Positions 30,970 to 35,416 of a stretch of 35,416 nucleotides of DNA are shown one piece after another. Both the position numbers and the translations under genes were made by a program. Within the stretch, counting starts at the first letter, position 1. Every line of letters starts with the position of its first letter. The stretch lies in assembly GCA_030549795.1 (NCBI GenBank), contig JAUQQO010000056.1:1-35416 (forward strand). Direction: 5' to 3'. This DNA is from Pseudomonadota bacterium (lineage in GTDB: Bacteria > Pseudomonadota > Alphaproteobacteria > Geminicoccales > Geminicoccaceae). The notes beneath the pieces were generated by a model that searched no databases, had not been told where the DNA came from, and saw nothing but the letters and a program-made list of their open reading frames with translations.

Positions 30970-32317
30970 TAGCCGCCCGGCCCGTTCGCCCCCCCCTTGC
31001 TAGCCGAAGAGCAGGCGCGGCAACCAGAGTGCCACTTCGGGGAAGAAGAAGACGATGGCGAGGCCGACGAGCTGCAGCAGCATGAAGTCGACCATGCCGC
31101 GGTAGATCCAGGCGGAGCTCCCACTTGGGGGCCACCGCCTTGAGATAGTAAGCGGCCATGGCTACCGGTGGCGAAAGGAAGGCGGTTTGCAGGTTAACAG
31201 CGACGAGCGTGCTGAACCACAATAGATCGATCTTCATCTCCTCGACCACCGGCAGGAAGATCGGCAAGAAGATGAAGATGATCGCCGGCCACTCCAGCGG
31301 CCAACCCAGGATGAAGATCACCACCATGAGCATGAGGATCAACGCCGTCGGCTCGAGCCCGAGGCCCAATAGCCATTCGGCGAGCATACTGCTCGTACCC
31401 AGGCGGGTGAACACGGCGCCGTAGATGTTCGAGGCGACGGCTAGGAACAGGACGAGGCTCGACGTCTCGAGTGTGTTCAAGCACGCGTCGCGTACTTTGC
31501 GCAGATCGAAGCGCCCGTAGGCGATCATGAGAACGACCGCACCGAACGCCCCCATCGCCGCGGCCTCGGTCGGAGTCGCAAGGCCGAAGAGGATCGAGCC
31601 GAGCGCCGCAAAGATCACCACCGCCAGCGGTACGACCCCCACGAAGAATTCCTTGACGACTTCGCGGTAGGAGCTCGCCCGCTCTTCAGGCGGCAACGGC
31701 GGCCCTAGCGACGGGTTGAGCTGGCAGCGGATGAGCGTGTAGGCGACGTAGAGCCCCGAGAGGATGAGGCCGGGGACAAGCGCGGCGGCGAACAGCTTGA
31801 TGATCGACACCCCGACGATCGGCCCCATGACCACGAGCATGACTGAAGGCGGAATGAGAATGCCGAGCGTACCGCCGGCGGCGATCGTCCCAGCGCTGAG
31901 CTTGGGGTCGTAACCCGCCTTCATCATCGCTGGTGCCGCCATCATGCCCATCACGGTCACCGAGGCGCCGATGATCCCGGTGGCGGTGGCGAAGATGGTG
32001 GCGGTAAGAAGCACACCTAAATAGAGCGAGCCCTTAACGGGCGCGAGGATGAGCCGGAAGGAGCGGAACAGCCGCTCCATGAGCCCCGCCTGCTCCATGA
32101 TATGGCCCATGAAGATGAAGAGCGGCACCGCGGCCAGCGTCTCCTCCTTCATGAGCCCGATCGTCTGGAACACCATCAAATAGAAAACGGTGTCGCCGAA
32201 CCCGATCAGCCCGAACACGATTGAGAGAATGATGAGCGTAAAGGCGATCGGAAAGCCGGCGAAGATCCCGGTGAGCAGAGCGCCCAACAGGACCAGACCA
32301 AGAAGCTCCTGGCTCAC
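30944..32317 (-). CDS. dctM: TRAP transporter large permease (DctM), frameshifted near the 3' end
   Basis: Large TRAP permease, hydrophobic throughout, with family motifs such as PLFIFMGHIMEQAGL, the TGIIGASVTVMGMMAAPAMM region, GGTLGILIPPSVML, LATPTEAAAMGAFGA and LQTAFLSPPVAMAAYYLKAVAPKWEL. The start is a GTG at 32317 overlapping the dctQ stop by four bases. After WEL (about 31112) the frame turns hydrophilic and Arg-rich. The neighbouring frame instead reads IYRGMVDFMLLQLVGLAIVF then a WLPRLLFG end, with stop at 31000-31002, the normal DctM C-terminus. One extra base near 31110-31118 explains this; a corrected gene would be 438 residues ending at 31000. It may be a sequence error or a real recent mutation. 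The as-read frame ends at 30944. Confidence 0.85.
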   Translation of the reverse strand: MSQELLGLVLLGALLTGIFAGFPIAFTLIILSIVFGLIGFGDTVFYLMVFQTIGLMKEETLAAVPLFIFMGHIMEQAGLMERLFRSFRLILAPVKGSLYLGVLLTATIFATATGIIGASVTVMGMMAAPAMMKAGYDPKLSAGTIAAGGTLGILIPPSVMLVVMGPIVGVSIIKLFAAALVPGLILSGLYVAYTLIRCQLNPSLGPPLPPEERASSYREVVKEFFVGVVPLAVVIFAALGSILFGLATPTEAAAMGAFGAVVLMIAYGRFDLRKVRDACLNTLETSSLVLFLAVASNIYGAVFTRLGTSSMLAEWLLGLGLEPTALILMLMVVIFILGWPLEWPAIIFIFLPIFLPVVEEMKIDLLWFSTLVAVNLQTAFLSPPVAMAAYYLKAVAPKWELRLDLPRHGRLHAAAARRPRHRLLLPRSGTLVAAPALRLARGGRTGRAAIASGPFAR

Positions 32318-32862
32318 AGCGTTCTTCCCGTCACCGCCGCATAGGCGCTCTTGAGGAACTCGGAAACGCCCTGAATGAAGAGCAAGGCGAGCGAAACTGG
32401 CATGACCATTTTGAACGGCCAAATCGGCGGCCGCCAGGGGCTGGCGTCGGAGACCTCTCGGATGTCGAAGGAGTGCAGCGCCTCCTGCAATCCCATCCAA
32501 AAGAACAGAGCAATACCAGGAAAGAAGAACAACACATAAAGCGTCGCGTCGATGATTCCCTTGGTGCGTGGCGACCAATTCTGATAAAACATATCGGTTC
32601 TGATGTGGCCACCCCTGTACAGGGTATAGGCGGCGCCTAACATAAAGTGGCTACCATAGAGCATGTAACTGACGTCGAAGGCCCAAATAGTCGGTCGGTG
32701 GAAGAAATATCGAGCAAACACTTCGTAGACCATGGCCCCGACGAGCGGCACCACGAGCCAGCAGAAGATCGCTCCGGTCGAGAGCGTCAGTCGGTCGATG
32801 GCGCGCACGATGCGCACGAGGGAGGCCGGAGGACGTCCGGCCGCGGCAGAAATCGCAGACAA
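32314..32862 (-). CDS. dctQ: TRAP transporter small permease (DctQ family)
   Basis: Small membrane subunit of the second TRAP system, about 182 residues with four helices, in the larger DctQ group that pairs with 2-oxoacid or mannitol/chloroaromatic-type large permeases. Conserved features include VYEVFARYFFHRPTIWAFDVSYMLYG and the GGHIRTDMFY segment. The open frame starts at a TTG at 32910, but this lies in the loop of a strong hairpin; I prefer the TTG at 32862, which has GAGGTG five bases upstream. The start remains uncertain. It overlaps dctM by four bases and follows the two dctP genes. Confidence 0.85.
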   Translation of the reverse strand: MSAISAAAGRPPASLVRIVRAIDRLTLSTGAIFCWLVVPLVGAMVYEVFARYFFHRPTIWAFDVSYMLYGSHFMLGAAYTLYRGGHIRTDMFYQNWSPRTKGIIDATLYVLFFFPGIALFFWMGLQEALHSFDIREVSDASPWRPPIWPFKMVMPVSLALLFIQGVSEFLKSAYAAVTGRTL

Positions 32863-32898
32863 GGTCGCACCTCGGCCTTGCGGGTGAAAGACACGGAC

Positions 32899-32922
32899 GG
32901 GGCGGATCAACCGATCCGCCCC
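32899..32922 (-). promoter_or_regulatory. Stem-loop between dctP and dctQM
   Basis: A perfect ten-pair stem GGGGCGGATC / GATCCGCCCC with loop AACC, starting 11 bases after the dctP stop. No strong U tract follows on the minus strand. Such hairpins between a binding-protein gene and its permease genes commonly stabilise the upstream message or cause partial termination, giving more binding protein than permease. That role here is inferred from position. Confidence 0.6.
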
Positions 32923-32932
32923 TTCGTTGCAC

Positions 32933-34039
32933 TCAGTCTTTCTTTACGTAGACCTTGTGCTTCCAGTAGTAGTTACCGGCAAACTCGTAAGGAGGATAGA
33001 AGCTCAGCCGGAACGGCACGATCTTCTCGGCGTAGGCTTTTTGGCTCTCGATCACCTTCTTGTAGAAGGGATCCTTAGCCGCATATTCGGCCTGGATCTT
33101 CTCCCATTCGTTGAGGAACTGGATGAGGATGTCGTCGGGCGTGCGGTGGATCGTCACCCCTTCCTTGAGCAGCTGCTCGCACCCCTCGGCAGCCTCGCGG
33201 GCGAAGATGAAGTTGCGCTTTAAGGTCGCATCGTTGAGCGCGACCTTCATGATCTCCTGAATATCGGGCGTGAGTTTGTTCCAAACGTTGCGGTTGATGA
33301 TCAGCTGCCCACCCGTGATCGGCTCGTGCATGCCGGGGGTGTAGAAGTGCTTAGCCACGTTGTGGAGACCGAGCTTTCGGTCTTCCGCACAGTTGATCCA
33401 CTCGGCCCCTTCGATCACGCCCCGCTCCATGGCCGGCACGATCTCGCCACCGGGCAGCGTGACCACCGACACCCCGAGCCGTCCGAAGGTTTCGGCACCG
33501 ATTCCGTAGATACGGTACTTGATGCCCTTGAGCTCTTCCAAGCTCTTGATCGGCCGCTTGAACCAGCCGAGCCCCTGCGGGTAGTCGGTAGGCGCCGGGA
33601 AGCCGACCACGTTGAGCTTGATGATGTCGCGGTAGAACTCCTCTAAGAGCTCCATGCCGCCGCCGTCATGGTACCAGCCCCAATAGTCGAAGGCGTCCAT
33701 GCCGAACAGCGGGCCGTGGGAGAGCGGAATGCCGGCCAAACTCTTGCCGAGGATGTAGCCGAACGGCGCCATGCCGACATCCAGCACCCCGCGCGAGGTC
33801 GCATCGAACACCTCGAACGCCGGAACGATCGCACCTGCCGGCAGAGCCTCGATCTTGACCCGTCCGGCGGTCATCTTCTCGACGTTCTCCGCCCACAGCT
33901 TAAAGAGCAAGTGGAGGTTCGCCGAAGCCGGATGCGAAGATTGGCCCTTGAGCCGAATGGTCTGCGCGTCCGCTGGGTCGGCCCAGGCGAGCATCGCCCC
34001 GAGCCCAGCGCCGGCGAGCAACGCCAGCAGTTTCTTCAT
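32933..34039 (-). CDS. dctP: TRAP substrate-binding protein (DctP/TakP-like), copy A
   Basis: Periplasmic binding protein of 368 residues with a Sec signal peptide (residues 1-25, cleaved after ADA). It belongs to the TakP-like branch rather than the classic DctP: motifs LPGGEIVPAMERGVIEGAEW (near 210-230) and HFYTPGMHEPITGGQLIINRNVW (near 250-272) are typical. Characterised members bind 2-oxoacids or lactate, often with a metal ion, so a 2-oxo- or hydroxy-acid is a reasonable guess. The ATG at 34039 has GGGAGG seven bases upstream; the open frame continues 42 codons further but that part is not protein-like. A close paralogue lies directly upstream; dctQM follow. Confidence 0.93.
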   Translation of the reverse strand: MKKLLALLAGAGLGAMLAWADPADAQTIRLKGQSSHPASANLHLLFKLWAENVEKMTAGRVKIEALPAGAIVPAFEVFDATSRGVLDVGMAPFGYILGKSLAGIPLSHGPLFGMDAFDYWGWYHDGGGMELLEEFYRDIIKLNVVGFPAPTDYPQGLGWFKRPIKSLEELKGIKYRIYGIGAETFGRLGVSVVTLPGGEIVPAMERGVIEGAEWINCAEDRKLGLHNVAKHFYTPGMHEPITGGQLIINRNVWNKLTPDIQEIMKVALNDATLKRNFIFAREAAEGCEQLLKEGVTIHRTPDDILIQFLNEWEKIQAEYAAKDPFYKKVIESQKAYAEKIVPFRLSFYPPYEFAGNYYWKHKVYVKKD

Positions 34040-34259
34040 GAACGGACCTCCCTGTACCAGTCGCAGGAGCGACCAACGCGAGCGAGCAAAGCGGCACCCC
34101 TCTCGCCTGTCAATCGCAGCCCGTCTCACCTTTTTTGCCCGCCTTTGTTTTCCCTTCCTCTCCATTCGCCCTCGAACCTGAGAGCTCCCGACCCCCGAGC
34201 GCCGCCAGCGGCCGTGGGCCCGCGCCTGCGCGCAGGCCGCAAGCCGACGGCGCCCGCAC
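34040..34259. other. Intergenic region between the two dctP paralogues
   Basis: This 220-base gap holds no gene. It contains the palindrome GCCTGCGCGCAGGC (34224-34237), 23-36 bases after the copy-B stop, which could form a hairpin in the transcript, and the copy-A ribosome site. A separate promoter for copy A is possible but I could not identify one. Confidence 0.4.
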
Positions 34260-35366
34260 TCAGTCTTTGCGAAGATAGACCTTATCTTTCCAGTAATAGT
34301 TGCCGGCGAACTCGTAAGGAGGATAGAAGCTCAACCGGAAGGGCACGATCTTTTCGGCATAGGCCTTCTGGCTCTCGATCACCTTTTTATAGAACGGATC
34401 TTTCGCTGCGTATTCCGCCTGGATCTTTTCCCACTCGTCGAGGAAACGCGTGAGAATGTCATCCGGCGTACGATGAATGGTAACCCCATCCTTCAGCAAT
34501 TGCTGACACCCTTCAGCGTTCTCGCGCGCCAACATCATGTTGCGCTTTAGGGTTGCATCATTGAGCGCCGCTTTCATAATCTCCTGGATATCGGGGGTGA
34601 GACGGTTCCACACATTGCGGTTGATGATCAGTTGACCACCCGTCACAGGCTCATGCATGCCGGGCGTATAGAAATGCTTGGCGACATTGTGCAGGCCGAG
34701 CTTGCGGTCATCCGAACAATTGAGCCACTCGGCCGCGTCGATGACACCGCGCTCCATCGCCGGCACGATTTCGCCACCCGGCAACGTCACCACCGAAACG
34801 CCGAGACGGCCGAACGTCTCCGCCCCGATACCGTAGATGCGAAACTTCATGCCTCGCATGTCCTCGAGGCTGCGAATGGGCCGTTTGAACCAGCCCAGGG
34901 CCTGTGGAAAATCGGTGGGAGCGGGGAAACCGACGACGTTGAGTTTGATCACATCGCGATAGAACTCATCGAGCAGTTCAAGGCCGCCACCATCATAGTA
35001 CCAGGCCCAGAAATCAAAACCGTCCATGCCAAACAGCGGCCCATGCGAAAGGGGGATGGTGGCTGGATGCTTGCCCAAGATAAAACCCAAGGGTGCCGCC
35101 CCGACGTCGAGCACTCCACGCGAGGTGGCATCGAAGACCTCGAAAGCGGGAACAATGGCACCCGCCGGCAAGGCCTCGATCTTCACCCGTCCGGCGGTCA
35201 TCTTTTCCACCGTTTCAGCCCACAACTTGAACACGAGGTGCCAATTCGCCGATGCCGGATGGGAAGATTGGCCCTTAAGGCGGATAGTCTGAGCATCAGC
35301 CGGCGAGACTAGGGCAACGAGAGCAGCAAGCGCAGCACCGACGACCGATCCGAACCTTTTCCTCAT
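34260..35366 (-). CDS. dctP: TRAP substrate-binding protein (DctP/TakP-like), copy B
   Basis: Paralogue of the next gene, also 368 residues with a Sec signal peptide (about 1-25). By hand count about 44 of some 343 mature residues differ between the two, so they are close to 87% identical; the C-terminal 40 residues are nearly the same. The TakP-like motifs are kept (LPGGEIVPAMERGVIDAAEW, HFYTPGMHEP). Differences cluster near residues 88-125 and 180-230, including MAPFGYILGKSLAG versus AAPLGFILGKHPAT, which could change ligand choice. It uses less GC at third positions than copy A. GGGAGG lies upstream of the ATG at 35366. It is the first gene of the visible operon; the promoter should be within or just beyond the window edge. 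Confidence 0.93.
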   Translation of the reverse strand: MRKRFGSVVGAALAALVALVSPADAQTIRLKGQSSHPASANWHLVFKLWAETVEKMTAGRVKIEALPAGAIVPAFEVFDATSRGVLDVGAAPLGFILGKHPATIPLSHGPLFGMDGFDFWAWYYDGGGLELLDEFYRDVIKLNVVGFPAPTDFPQALGWFKRPIRSLEDMRGMKFRIYGIGAETFGRLGVSVVTLPGGEIVPAMERGVIDAAEWLNCSDDRKLGLHNVAKHFYTPGMHEPVTGGQLIINRNVWNRLTPDIQEIMKAALNDATLKRNMMLARENAEGCQQLLKDGVTIHRTPDDILTRFLDEWEKIQAEYAAKDPFYKKVIESQKAYAEKIVPFRLSFYPPYEFAGNYYWKDKVYLRKD

Positions 35367-35416
35367 CCCGGCCCCTCCCTGTCGCTATTGATCCAATTGA
35401 GGGCGCGCGCATGCGG

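Overview
The window (about 35 kb, high GC) looks like a chromosomal segment of an alphaproteobacterium, probably near Rhodospirillales. The best clue is ribosomal protein L32, whose cysteine-free sequence with an [11 protein letters not shown] block is the alphaproteobacterial form. The next-to-cysE alpha/beta hydrolase followed by tyrS, and the CAU elongator tRNA-Met, fit this too. Placement below class level is inference.

Layout. (a) 1-538 has no convincing gene but holds a short series of degenerate stem-loop repeats. (b) 539-3350, minus strand: a TRAP transporter operon, dctP-dctQ-dctM. (c) 3621-5390: an AsmA-family envelope protein; divergent rpmF at 5738. (d) 6041-10484, minus: a 2-oxoacid dehydrogenase operon (E1 alpha, E1 beta, E2) with a Glu/Leu/Phe/Val-type amino-acid dehydrogenase and no E3. 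(e) 10593-14437, minus: tRNA-Met and a sulfur-handling cluster, cysE-cysteine desulfurase-iscA-ferredoxin-mnmA. (f) 14651-21237, plus: alpha/beta hydrolase, tyrS, glnE, bcp-type peroxiredoxin, PhaC-like hydrolase. (g) 21272-23371: moeA-mobB divergent from tusA. (h) 23515-26300, plus: PAS-GGDEF protein, class I aminotransferase, small lipoprotein. (i) 26345-30969, minus: a nitric-oxide module, norS-norY-senC-orf1-nirC-nsrR, with a palindromic operator candidate over its promoter. (j) 30944-35366, minus: a second TRAP operon with two tandem paralogous binding proteins, then dctQ and a dctM that is frameshifted near its 3' end.

The most interesting part is (i). Its gene order and CuA/heme-copper motifs match the sNOR type nitric oxide reductase cluster (norSY-senC-orf1) described from ammonia-oxidising bacteria. 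Here it is extended by a NirC nitrite channel and an NsrR-type NO-sensing repressor. NorY keeps all six metal-ligand histidines but has Asn where oxygen-reducing oxidases have the cross-linked Tyr. A 23-bp palindrome lies between the likely -10 and the norS start. Together this suggests a self-contained, NO-responsive operon joining nitrite uptake to NO removal, with the repressor as its own last gene.

Other threads: sulfur flow (CysE makes the precursor of cysteine, the desulfurase releases persulfide, IscA/ferredoxin/MnmA/TusA use it) and organic-acid use (TRAP importers and the 2-oxoacid dehydrogenase). All functions are from sequence reading only; no searches were run.
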